DNA from: Azospirillum brasilense
GTDB lineage: Bacteria; Pseudomonadota; Alphaproteobacteria; Azospirillales; Azospirillaceae
Assembly (NCBI RefSeq): GCF_008365405.1
Contig: NZ_QOKV01000005.1
Location: 124,001 to 188,000, forward strand
Direction: 5' to 3'
DNA length: 64,000 nt
Shown here one piece after another: positions 16,136-24,040 of the stretch (the first letter of the stretch is position 1; the number at the start of each line of letters is the position of its first letter). Position numbers and translations under genes: made by a program. The notes under the pieces are model-generated. The model did not search any database, was not told where the DNA came from, and saw nothing but the letters and a program-made list of their open reading frames with translations.

Positions 16136-16960
16136 ATGACCGGGTTCAACGCATTGCTGCTGGAGTGCAACCGCGACCTGGACCTGTCCACCGTCCGCCT
16201 GGTCAGGCACCAGGACACCCGATTCAAGACGGCCCTCAGCCCGTACGATGCTTGGATACTGGACGACGGCCGCCTGGAGAGCTACCAGAGCGTCCAGAAG
16301 CGCCCCGTCTTCGCCGACGTGGCTCTGATCGCCGCCTTCGTGGCGACCCCGGTGGGCGAAACGGTTTTCATCGGGATGTACGAGAATCACGGGTGCAGCA
16401 CGGTCCCCCAGGGCACCCCTGATCGCCTGACCGGGGAAGACGTGTCCGGGCAGTACCAGTACGACCTGCGCCGCAGCCCCATGCTCCAAGATCTGCACGG
16501 CCGCGTCGTCATCGACTGGGGCCCCGCCGCCCGGACCTGGGTGCAGCGCCCGGACAACCAGAACAAGCTCATCCTGGAAATCAGCCGCGCCCGGTACGAG
16601 CCGCCCTTCCCCGGGTTCATGGACTTCACCGCCCAGCTCAGTGGCCTGCGTGCGCTTCCGGCCGCCTGGAAGGGCGCGCTGGCCGCGGTGAACGGCGTCT
16701 ACCTGCTTGTGTGCCCGAACACGGGCGAGCGCTACGTCGGCTCCGCGTCCGGAGAGAGCGGATTTTGGGGGAGGTGGGAAGCGTACGTGAGCACGGGGCA
16801 TGGCGGGAACATCGGGATGCGTGAGGTGCCGCCATCCGATTACCATGTGAGCATTCTCGAGGTGGCCGCGTCCTCAGCGTCCATTGTCGACATCCTCGCG
16901 ATGGAGGCCCGCTGGAAGCGCAAGCTGTTCACCCGAGACTTCGGGCTGAACCGGAACTGA
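16136..16960 (+). CDS. GIY-YIG family nuclease
   Basis: 274 residues with a strong GAGAAGGAGG ribosome site. The first 180 residues are an unrecognised domain. From about residue 186, NGVYLLVCPNTGERYVGSAS and then GFWGRWEAYVSTGHGGN, ILEV, a Glu in ILAMEARWKRKL and a final LNRN match the GIY-YIG nuclease fold (GVY...YVG, catalytic Arg and Glu). Such domains cut DNA in homing, restriction or repair. The long N-terminal part may set specificity. It is divergent from the PD-(D/E)XK gene. Confidence 0.75.
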   Translation: MTGFNALLLECNRDLDLSTVRLVRHQDTRFKTALSPYDAWILDDGRLESYQSVQKRPVFADVALIAAFVATPVGETVFIGMYENHGCSTVPQGTPDRLTGEDVSGQYQYDLRRSPMLQDLHGRVVIDWGPAARTWVQRPDNQNKLILEISRARYEPPFPGFMDFTAQLSGLRALPAAWKGALAAVNGVYLLVCPNTGERYVGSASGESGFWGRWEAYVSTGHGGNIGMREVPPSDYHVSILEVAASSASIVDILAMEARWKRKLFTRDFGLNRN

Positions 16961-16987
16961 GGACCGCGGCCGCCCCGCCCCACCGTT

Positions 16988-17450
16988 TCACAGGCTGACC
17001 GAATGGGACAGCTCGCGCATGGCGCGCAGCCAGTGGCGCGCCGCGGCCAACTTCTCGTTCGCGGGCGGCACCAGCGGCGGCTCGGGCTCCGCATCAGCCT
17101 GGACGGCGGGGGCGACGGCGCAAGGGGGGACCGCGGTCGGCGCCAGGTTCAGCGCCGCGGCGACCCGGACGCCGAGCAGGGGCTGGACACGGTGGTGCCC
17201 GGGTTGATGTCGCCTTCGGGATTGCCGTCCAGCCAATAGACCTTGGGCTCGAACTTCTCCCGGCGCGCCGACGAAGCGGACGATCTCGCAGGGGGCGATG
17301 CAGACCAGGCTGTTGGCCCAGGACAAGCAGTTGGTCAGCGCCACCGAGGTGGTCTTGCCGCCCCAGCTGACCGAACCGTCGCCCAGGACCGGAGCGCCGC
17401 CGGACGGCACCGCGGTGAGCAGGTGCCCCGAAGGTCTCCCCCATCAGGAA
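16988..17450 (-). pseudogene. Frameshifted relic of a VirD4/TraG-type coupling protein
   Basis: Read on the minus strand with two frame changes, the segment gives GHLLTAVPSGG and then WGGKTTSVALTNCLSWANS, then LVCIAPCEIVRFVGAPG, then (frame change near 17255) EKFEPKVYWLDGNPEGDIN. HLLTxAP..GKTTS and the following N-L-W-x-x-S-LVxI-P resemble the Walker A region of type IV coupling proteins, where LLTVAPTRSGKG and PNLLTWPGSVVVIDPKGE are typical. A last piece in yet another frame ends near 16988. The rest of a normal 600-residue protein is absent. Moderate confidence; another P-loop ATPase could be the parent. Confidence 0.4.
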
Positions 17451-17720
17451 TGGCGACGACCCGCTCTTCAGGCTGCGCTCGGTGACCTCCCTGCCATTGG
17501 CGCTTCGCCTCTCCTCCGAGGGGCGTGTTCCGAAGCAACGAAGGTTGAAAGCGCCTTCCCACCTTTGAGCCTCTGATCGCCAACTCCTTGAAGGTCAGAC
17601 AGAAGTCCTGGTGCCTGCATTTGCTTGCGTGCAGATCACGCCCGATATGACTTCCGTCCCAGGTGACAGCCGTTGCGAGTTCGCGTTATGTTCGTGCGAC
17701 ACTCGCAACAGGAGGCTGGC

Positions 17721-17924
17721 ATGTCTGACATGACCGACGGGCAGCGGGTCGCTGGGTTCATCCTTCTCAAGGACGTCGACGGCAAGCGCCACGCGGTGCG
17801 TCCGGGCGCTTTTCAGGCGCTCTCCGACGCCGACGAGGACGGGGATGAGACCATCGCCCAGATTGGGTTCAGCCGTCAGGTCCGGATTCTGCGCCCCCTC
17901 GACGAGGTCTTGACTTGGTTCTAA
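17721..17924 (+). CDS. Small hypothetical protein, 67 aa
   Basis: ATG preceded by GGAGGCTGGC. It starts MSDMTDGQRVAGFILLKD and continues KRHAVRPGAFQALSDADEDGDE, ending RQVRILRPLDEVLTWF. It looks like a small single-domain beta-rich protein, and its composition and ribosome site argue for a real gene. A short spacer separates it from the larger gene at 18003 on the same strand. No family recognised. Confidence 0.6.
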   Translation: MSDMTDGQRVAGFILLKDVDGKRHAVRPGAFQALSDADEDGDETIAQIGFSRQVRILRPLDEVLTWF

Positions 17925-18002
17925 GCGGTTCGGTTGGCGGTCGCCGACGGGCACGGCGGTCGGCGCGCCACTTGGTCTTGTGCCCAACCCGGAGGGGGAC
18001 AC

Positions 18003-19124
18003 ATGAACGCAAAGTCCTGGCTCGAGCCCGAGATTGAGGCCTCTTGGGAGGCCGTTCGCCGCCAAGCCGTCGGGGCGTACGCGGACCTGCGCGCGAACTT
18101 CATCGGCCGTCGCCTGTCCGACGCCAAGGTCAAGGCGGAGGTCGACCGCTTGGTCGAGCGCCTCCCCGCCCGGGCGCTCGGCAAGCCCCTGGCGGTCAGC
18201 TGGGGCTGGTCGCCAAGCGACCGACCGACGAGCGACCACCACCTGGAGGCGGCGGCGAAACGGATCCGGGCCTGCTTCCTGGAGGCCCTGCATGGCGTCT
18301 TGTGGCGCGATCTCGCCTTCGTCATCGAGCACGTCGGCTACGGCCGCGGCTGGCTGTTCCGGTTCCTGGTCGAAGGCGGAGGATTCGCGCGGCCGCGCAG
18401 CCTGCTGGACATCGCCGATGTCGACCTGTGGGAGATCCTGGCGTGCCATCACGACGAACGCCGGGCGCTGAAGGGGAGCAGGGACTACGGCGCCATGGAG
18501 CGGATCTTCGCCGAGCATGAGCGTCCGCTGGCGCACCTCCGGGCCATACGCACGCTGATCGTGATGATCCTCGACCGCTGCCCCAACACCTGGAACTTCC
18601 AGACGGAGAAGGAATGGACGGCCAAGGTCGATGACCTGATCAGCGCCTGCTCCAGCTCGGGCTGGCGGGACCTGACACTGCCCCGCTTCGTCGACCTGCT
18701 CTGGCAGGAGGTCCTGGAGGCCAACCGCAGCTTCGATCGCTCGCGCTCTGCTCACAACGCGGTCGAGCACGCGATGCGGCACGGCCACATCCTCTGGGCG
18801 GCCAAGAGCGAGATGGCGGCGCGCCTTGGGCTGGCGGTCACGCCCGCGACGGACCGCACGCTGCTGACGGCCGCAGGCGTGCAGTACCTATGCGCCGCGG
18901 TGCTCAAGCTGCCGTCGGGATACCTGGCCGATCCGCGTGGCAGCCGCCGAGGTCTGGAGGGCGTCTCCTTCGGCAGCCCGCTGAACGTGCTCGAGCGCCG
19001 CGACATCCGCACCATGCTCCGGTTCGAGGACCACGACGAGGCGGTCCGGTTCGCGCAGATGATGGACGCCGCCGACATGCCGCGCCTCAGCAGCCGCGTC
19101 GAGCAGCGCCGCGTGTCCATGTAG
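18003..19124 (+). CDS. Hypothetical protein, 373 aa, helical
   Basis: No family recognised. The ATG (MNAKSWLEPEIEASWEAVRR) has GGAGGGGGAC upstream. It is soluble and mostly helical, rich in Trp, Arg and Asp (GYGRGWLFRFLVEGGGF; LWEILACHHDERRALKG). The C-terminal 80 residues (GSPLNVLERRDIRTMLRFED) have an acidic-basic pattern. No catalytic motif is visible. It probably shares a transcript with the 67-residue gene upstream. Confidence 0.6.
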   Translation: MNAKSWLEPEIEASWEAVRRQAVGAYADLRANFIGRRLSDAKVKAEVDRLVERLPARALGKPLAVSWGWSPSDRPTSDHHLEAAAKRIRACFLEALHGVLWRDLAFVIEHVGYGRGWLFRFLVEGGGFARPRSLLDIADVDLWEILACHHDERRALKGSRDYGAMERIFAEHERPLAHLRAIRTLIVMILDRCPNTWNFQTEKEWTAKVDDLISACSSSGWRDLTLPRFVDLLWQEVLEANRSFDRSRSAHNAVEHAMRHGHILWAAKSEMAARLGLAVTPATDRTLLTAAGVQYLCAAVLKLPSGYLADPRGSRRGLEGVSFGSPLNVLERRDIRTMLRFEDHDEAVRFAQMMDAADMPRLSSRVEQRRVSM

Positions 19125-19254
19125 GCGTCATGGAATTCCTAGCCGGGGTGATGGGAGCGTGGTGGCAGACCATCGGAAGGACCGGCCATGACCGCCACCA
19201 TCGCGCTCATCGAGCGCCGCTACGCCGATGTCCTGCGGCGCCTCGGGTGACCCC

Positions 19255-19283
19255 TTGATATTCGCGGCATGGATTTCTATAAT
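19255..19283 (+). promoter_or_regulatory. Near-consensus sigma70 promoter
   Basis: TTGATA (19255-19260) and TATAAT (19278-19283) with a 17-bp spacer, one base from consensus. The 90-bp leader leads to the three-gene operon at 19374. ATTTCTATAA is directly repeated across the -10 (around 19273 and 19285), a plausible operator for one of the DNA-binding proteins the operon encodes. Confidence 0.7.
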
Positions 19284-19373
19284 ATTTCTATAAGAAAAAC
19301 ACGCACCGTCACCGGCACCTGCTCCAGTCCCCCTCGAGGGCTTCCCGCAACCGACATCCGAAGGAGATGACCG

Positions 19374-19835
19374 ATGTCGAACTCTGCGACGCTCCTTGAG
19401 GCGCTCATCCGTGAACAGGTCCGCGACCTGCTGATGGCCGCTCTTGACCGTCCCTGCGTTTTGGGGCCCAATCAGGGCGTGAACTGGGTGGCCGAGCTGG
19501 TGGACGGCTACCCTGCGCCGCGCGTCATCGCGCGCCTGGTCCAGGACGGCGCAATCCCGATGGACGACGGTCCGATCGCTGCCGTCGGGGTGACGCTGCT
19601 TTCGGACGCCTACGACCCTGAGCGCAAGCTCGCCACCGAACCCCACCTCGAAGACCAAGAGGTTTGGCTAGACACCTACGGCGCGCCGATCGCCGATCTT
19701 GCCGCCTACGACGGCGAAGTCGCCGCGTGCGCCTGGTCGGTTCACGTCGATGCCCGTCTCGGCGGCTGGGTCGACACCCTGATGGAGCAGCTGGCCGATC
19801 ACCTCGGCCGAGGCCAACATCGGCGGGTGACGTAA
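19374..19835 (+). CDS. Hypothetical protein, first gene of a three-gene operon
   Basis: 153 residues with a GAAGGAGA ribosome site. It starts MSNSATLLEALIREQVRDLL and has a short basic C-terminus (LGRGQHRRVT). The central region is acidic (LATEPHLEDQEVWLDTYG). No family recognised. Its TAA overlaps the ATG of the next gene (TAATG), and that gene in turn overlaps a third (TGATG), so the three proteins are translated together, probably in fixed proportion. Confidence 0.65.
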   Translation: MSNSATLLEALIREQVRDLLMAALDRPCVLGPNQGVNWVAELVDGYPAPRVIARLVQDGAIPMDDGPIAAVGVTLLSDAYDPERKLATEPHLEDQEVWLDTYGAPIADLAAYDGEVAACAWSVHVDARLGGWVDTLMEQLADHLGRGQHRRVT

Positions 19836-20275
19836 TGGCCCGGGGACGTCCCAAGGCGGTGGACGGCGGCAAGACCGTCGCCCTCTACCTCGACGCCAAG
19901 GTTGATGGCTGGATTGACCGCATGACCGCCGTCACCGGTGGCAACCGGTCGCTCGCCGCGGCGCTGGCTATGAACACTCACCGCGCCGTTACCGAGGCCT
20001 ACGAGCCGCTTTTGGACCGCGAAGAGCGGCGGCGGGTGCTCAACGCATTGAACGGCGTCGCCATGCACCAGACGCCCCCGGAAGCCTGGCGTGGGGCTCT
20101 GCTGGGGAATCTGCTGGCCGACGACGAGGATGCCGCAACGGGGGATTTGGTTGCCAAGCTCCGCGCGCTGCCGCGCTGGGAAATGGTCCTGCTGGTGCAG
20201 TGGGCGCTGCTGGCCTGGATCGCCATCGGCGCTGGCGTGGACATTGGGCGCTTCCTGGATGGGGAGGCTCCCTGA
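19835..20275 (+). CDS. Small DNA-binding protein, RHH-like, operon gene 2
   Basis: 146 residues. MARGRPKAVDGGKTVALYLDAK is a basic tail (ARGRPK, AT-hook-like) followed by a beta-strand, and VDGWIDRMTAVTGGNRSLAAAL continues as helix-turn-helix, the pattern of ribbon-helix-helix repressors. The C-terminus ends with LPRWEMVLLVQWALLAWIAIG, the same W-containing helix seen in the proteins at 12762 and 20800. Probably the regulator of this operon. Confidence 0.6.
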   Translation: MARGRPKAVDGGKTVALYLDAKVDGWIDRMTAVTGGNRSLAAALAMNTHRAVTEAYEPLLDREERRRVLNALNGVAMHQTPPEAWRGALLGNLLADDEDAATGDLVAKLRALPRWEMVLLVQWALLAWIAIGAGVDIGRFLDGEAP

Positions 20276-20766
20276 TGCCTGTGCAGACCACTCACCCCGC
20301 CGACATTCAGGCATGGCTCGATGGCTTTGACCTGCCCTTGGACGCCGTAGCCGTCATGCTCGGTGTCACCGACCGCACCTTGAAGACCTATGCGCGCCGC
20401 GGCGAAGCTACCAGGACCGTCCTGCTGGCGCTGGACCGCCTCGCCTGGAGCGAGGCGCGGCTATGCGGGCTGCCTCGCGTGACGCCGCCCTTGGCACCGC
20501 GCCCTGAGCTCGCCGAAGTCGTACGGCTGATGAATCTGGCGGCGGCGATCGATGACCCCTCTGACATTTATGACGTGCCCGATATCCTGCGTCCGGTGCC
20601 CGCCCTGCTGGTCGATGCCCGGAAGGTGCTGCGTGGTCCCGCCCGGAGGGCCTCCGTGGCCGCGCTCGACCTGCTCAAGCAAGAGCATCGGCGAGGTCAA
20701 GACGCCTGGATGGATGGAGGCCTGGAGCGCCTGCGGCGCATTGCGACGGCGCTTGCCGCCGCCTGA
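20275..20766 (+). CDS. HTH-like protein, operon gene 3, paralogue of the gene at 45169
   Basis: 163 residues starting MPVQTTHPADIQAWLDGFDL. Residues 20-55 (LPLDAVAVMLGVTDRTLKTYARRGEATR) have an HTH spacing like MerR or XRE proteins. Further on, PRPELAEVVRLMNLAAAID and YDVPDILRPVPALLVDARKVLRG align by eye with the protein at 45169 (PRPELAEPVRLLLLAASVAD; HDIPDILGPVPGLLG). Paralogues 25 kb apart suggest a plasmid-specific family. Function unknown. Confidence 0.6.
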   Translation: MPVQTTHPADIQAWLDGFDLPLDAVAVMLGVTDRTLKTYARRGEATRTVLLALDRLAWSEARLCGLPRVTPPLAPRPELAEVVRLMNLAAAIDDPSDIYDVPDILRPVPALLVDARKVLRGPARRASVAALDLLKQEHRRGQDAWMDGGLERLRRIATALAAA

Positions 20767-20799
20767 ATGCACATTGACAAGTCTGTCACCGGGTGCTGC

Positions 20800-21351
20800 T
20801 CACGGGTCGTCGGTGCGATCCCAGCCAAGTACGGCGTCGCGCGGAACCACGCCGCGCAGCCGTCCAGGGGCGCCCTCACCCGCCGCGTGGTAGCGCATGA
20901 CCGCGTCGAGCACGGCGTGCATGTCGGTCTGTCGCAGGCCGTCGAGGATCCCATAGACGATCGCCACGTCGTGGTCGCCGAAGCCGTCGGCGTGGTAGGA
21001 AGTCGTCCGGATCTCGTCGAGCGCTTCGGGAGCTGACCACGCCGCCGACAGGTCGCCGGTGTCCGGGTCGGGCCGCGGCCGCAGCGCGTAGAACACGAAA
21101 TCCCACTGCGGGAGGCTCAACAGCGGCAGGCTTTCCTGCACCATCGCCTCATACCGCTGGAGAAGGGAGCCCAGGGCCTGGGAGAGGTCGCCGGAGCCGC
21201 CCAGCGCGCGGGCGGTGAGAATGCGCTCGCTCTCCGGGTCGAGGTGCAACGTGACCGCGCGCGCCCGGCGTCGGCCCAGTCGCGCCAAGCCAGCGTCGAG
21301 ACCGACGATGTTGTCGTGACCACGCCCGCGCTTGTCCCTGTCCTCGGCCAT
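20800..21351 (-). CDS. Small DNA-binding protein, RHH-like, convergent with the operon
   Basis: 183 residues starting MAEDRDKRGRGHDNIVG, with GGCGGGGGCGGG before the ATG. After a basic lead (RRRARAVTLHLDPESERIL) comes a beta-strand followed by helices (GDLSQALGSLLQRYEAMVQ), the ribbon-helix-helix pattern. LLSLPQWDFVFYALRP and the C-terminal helix match the local family at 12762 and 19835. It converges on the operon that ends at 20766. Confidence 0.55.
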   Translation of the reverse strand: MAEDRDKRGRGHDNIVGLDAGLARLGRRRARAVTLHLDPESERILTARALGGSGDLSQALGSLLQRYEAMVQESLPLLSLPQWDFVFYALRPRPDPDTGDLSAAWSAPEALDEIRTTSYHADGFGDHDVAIVYGILDGLRQTDMHAVLDAVMRYHAAGEGAPGRLRGVVPRDAVLGWDRTDDP

Positions 21352-21528
21352 CCCGCCCCCGCCTGCAATCCCTGGAGGCTAAAGCGCGCGTTGTCCTTGT
21401 CAACACCTGCATGGAGCGAGGAGGCGCCGTGGTCGCGGCAGTCCCGCCTAGTGAGGATTCTCGGCGGGGCTGCCGCAGCGATGAGGATTTGTAACGTGGC
21501 GACGATGAGGATTTGTACCGTCCCGCGG

Positions 21529-22023
21529 TCACGATGGCGCCGGTCCCCGGTCGGTGGGCGTTTCGGCCTCTCCGACCACCGCTGGCAGGTACTTGCCGAA
21601 GCCGACTCTCACGATCAGCCCTGCTCGCTCCAGGCAACGGATCATCGAGCGACCGAAGCCTGCCCGCTCCAGGTCCTGCCCGGTCGCAGGACCGCCGACG
21701 GCTCGCACGACCGGCACGGCCTTGGCGCGACGCTCGGCCCGCGACGGCAGACGGTCCCGGGGCGGCCGCGGCAATGATCTGGCCGCCGTGTACCGACCGT
21801 CGGCGTCCACCTCCAGCAATCTCTCGGCCGCCAGCTTCCCGAGGCGCCGCCGTGGAACGCCACGGCGCGCCAGATCGGCCGACGCTGAGCGGCCGCCCGG
21901 CGCCCCGCAGCAGCGCCAGGACATCCGCCTCGGTGCGGGCAGCCGTCGGCGTGCGGGACGGCTTCCCCGAGGCGGCTTCGTACAGGCGTCGCGGACCGGT
22001 GCGTCAGCCGCCTCGGCCAACAC
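21529..22023 (-). pseudogene. Frameshifted winged-helix protein, third member of the cluster
   Basis: Two winged-helix repeats are visible: SADLARRGVPRRRLGKLAAERLL...DGRY and GQDLERAGFGRSMIRCLERAGLI...GKY. They match the repeats in the two upstream genes. Between about 21890 and 21990 the correct-looking reading (YEAASGKPSRTP, then EADVLALLRGAGRPLS) is in a different frame, so the gene carries a pair of compensating frameshifts that leave an odd Arg/Cys-rich segment in between. It is either a decaying gene or a real one with a strange linker. It lies just downstream of the gene at 22072. Confidence 0.5.
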
Positions 22024-22071
22024 GACGACGGTCGCCGTCGCGGAGCGTACGACGTCGGTGCGCGTACCGCG

Positions 22072-22641
22072 TCAGGCCTCGGCATGCTGATGCCCGCCTC
22101 CGGGCGGCCGTGCGTAGCGACCGCGGCCGACTTGGCACAACGCCCCGGAGGACACGAGACGGTACACGGTGGACGCGGGAATGCCCGACCGCATGAAGTC
22201 GCGCAGGCGCAGCGGCCCGGGGGCGCCGTCGGCCAGTGCCAGGGCGGCCGTCCGTCGGTCGGGAGGCGCACCGCTCTCCGGTACGGGCGGGACGCGGGTG
22301 GACTCAAGCAGGCGCGGTGACGCCGCGTACCCATCACCGGCGCGCTCGAGCATGCCCTCGCGGGTCAAATGCAACAGCGTGGACCGGGTGATACCCGCCT
22401 GCGTGAACCTTTCCGCGCCGACCGCCGCGCCGTTCGCGCACACCGCCATCCACAGCGCCGTCTCCAGCGGCAGTGGGGCGCCCTCGATGAACTGGTAGCG
22501 GCCATCCGCACCACGCTGCACGCGACCGCGGCGGATCAGGTAGTGCAGGGTCTTCGGCGGCACGTCCAGGGCCTCGAACTCGGTCAGGCGGAGCGCCCGC
22601 TGCGCCCGCCGCGCGATGACCAGCGCCAGCGCCGTCCTCAT
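22072..22641 (-). CDS. Tandem winged-helix protein, three repeats
   Basis: 189 residues. Three units of about 45-60 residues share the pattern of an AbiEi-type winged helix: L-x-x-F/D helix, then G-I-P/T-x-x-T-x-x-x-L-x-x-x-G recognition helix, then L-x-x-x-GxGxY wing. Examples are DVPPKTLHYLIRRGRVQRG, GITRSTLLHLTREGMLERA and GIPASTVYRLVSSGALCQVG with GRGRYARP. The ATG overlaps the stop of the six-repeat gene upstream (ATGA), so the two proteins are coupled. In AbiEi antitoxins one such domain binds DNA or the toxin; a chain of them is unusual. Confidence 0.65.
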   Translation of the reverse strand: MRTALALVIARRAQRALRLTEFEALDVPPKTLHYLIRRGRVQRGADGRYQFIEGAPLPLETALWMAVCANGAAVGAERFTQAGITRSTLLHLTREGMLERAGDGYAASPRLLESTRVPPVPESGAPPDRRTAALALADGAPGPLRLRDFMRSGIPASTVYRLVSSGALCQVGRGRYARPPGGGHQHAEA

Positions 22642-24029
22642 GGTGCGCCCTCCCCCTCATCCTGCCCGGCAGGCATCAGCATCCGGGCGCGCAGCGAACG
22701 GCGCAGTGCCGCCTCGCGGACATTTGCGGGCACCGCGCCGCGCAGGTCACGCCCCGCCGACTGGGCGGCGACGGCGGCCGCCCCAGGCTTCGGCAGGGCC
22801 ACCTGTCCGCGCCCCGTGCGCTCCAGGCGGCCGTCGTCGACGAGATCCTGAACGGTTTGCGCGGTGATGCCCGCGGCCACGACGTCGGCAAGCCGCAGCG
22901 GCTCGCCACGCTGCGCGGCCGCGTGCGCCATCGCCAGCACCTTGCCGACCTTGCTCGCGCGCTTGGGCAGCGGCGGTACCGTCAGCTGGACGCGGCCGTC
23001 GTTCAGGCGCGTCAAGCGGCCCGCGCGCACCATGCCGCGCACCCGGTTGGCGGAGATGCCCAACTCGGCAAGCTCCGACGTCATGAGCGGGGCAGCCGCG
23101 GCGGCGATGAGGGTCAGAGCCTCGTCGCTGGACGACACAGGCTGGACGACGGTGGGCTCCGCCTTGGACACCGACTCGAACACACCCGCAGACAGCCGCC
23201 GCAGCCGCCCCTCGCGCGCCAGGTAGTAGACGATCGCGGCCGACACCCCCGCCGCACGGAACGCCTCGAGGTCGATCGGGCGACCGGACGCCTCAGCGAG
23301 GTCGAGGGCTTTGGTGGTGGCGCAGTCCTTGCGGCGCAGGAGGACGCGACGGCGGCGCTGGCGCTGGCCGTCTTTCGGCTGAGCAGCCTGGTACGAGTAG
23401 ACACCGCGCCCGACCCGCCGCAGCTGGCCGCTGTCGGCCAGCGCGTAGATCACCGAGGTCGGTATGCCACGGCTGACGAACTCCTTCAAGCGCACCGGGC
23501 GCTCGGCCAGGCGCGCAAAGTCCAAGGCCCTGACGCCATGGTTGACCCGCTCGGCCCCCTCCGGTTCGTTCGCCGCCGCGTCCGCATCGCCGCCCATCTT
23601 GCTGGCCGCCAGGGCCATGCGCGCGCCCGCCGCCTGAACCTTCTCGCGCGCCGCCAGGGCCTCGCCTGCGAGGACCAGCTTGGTTCCGCGGCGCTCGAGT
23701 AGGCCGAGGTGCTCGAGGTACTCAATGGCGGGTGGCCTGATGCCCGCCCGCGCGAGTTCGGCGTCCCCCAGGGTGCCGCCCGCCGCGTCGACCAGGTCGA
23801 GCGCATGGTCGGACGACCCGGGGGTCGAGCTCGCGCCGGGAACCGTCCGGTGCCATTTCGGCGCCACCCGCTCGATGCGGCCGATGGACACCAGGTAGCC
23901 CAGCGTGTTGGACGTCACCACCGCGCTGCCGTCGGCCAGCGTGTCCAATGCGAAGAATTCGCTCAAGTGCACCGGACGTGCCGCCGCCCGGGCCAACGCC
24001 ATCGCCATCCGCGTTGCCTGCGTTGACAT
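22638..24029 (-). CDS. Tandem winged-helix protein, six repeats
   Basis: 463 residues starting MSTQATRMAMALARAAARP. Six units follow one another: VHLSEFFALDTLADGS..., LGDAELARAGIRPPAIEYLEH, VRLKEFVSRGIPTSVIYAL, IDLEAFRAAGVSAAIVYYLA, MTSELAELGISANRVRGMV and LRLADVVAAGITAQTVQDLV, each ending in a GxLxR...G wing. The unit resembles the N-terminal winged helix of AbiEi-type antitoxins, but no nucleotidyltransferase (AbiEii) gene is nearby. The unlike repeats argue for old duplication, so this may be a modular DNA-reader. It starts 11 bases after the membrane-protein gene. Confidence 0.7.
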   Translation of the reverse strand: MSTQATRMAMALARAAARPVHLSEFFALDTLADGSAVVTSNTLGYLVSIGRIERVAPKWHRTVPGASSTPGSSDHALDLVDAAGGTLGDAELARAGIRPPAIEYLEHLGLLERRGTKLVLAGEALAAREKVQAAGARMALAASKMGGDADAAANEPEGAERVNHGVRALDFARLAERPVRLKEFVSRGIPTSVIYALADSGQLRRVGRGVYSYQAAQPKDGQRQRRRRVLLRRKDCATTKALDLAEASGRPIDLEAFRAAGVSAAIVYYLAREGRLRRLSAGVFESVSKAEPTVVQPVSSSDEALTLIAAAAAPLMTSELAELGISANRVRGMVRAGRLTRLNDGRVQLTVPPLPKRASKVGKVLAMAHAAAQRGEPLRLADVVAAGITAQTVQDLVDDGRLERTGRGQVALPKPGAAAVAAQSAGRDLRGAVPANVREAALRRSLRARMLMPAGQDEGEGAP

Positions 24030-24040
24030 CTCATTCCCCT

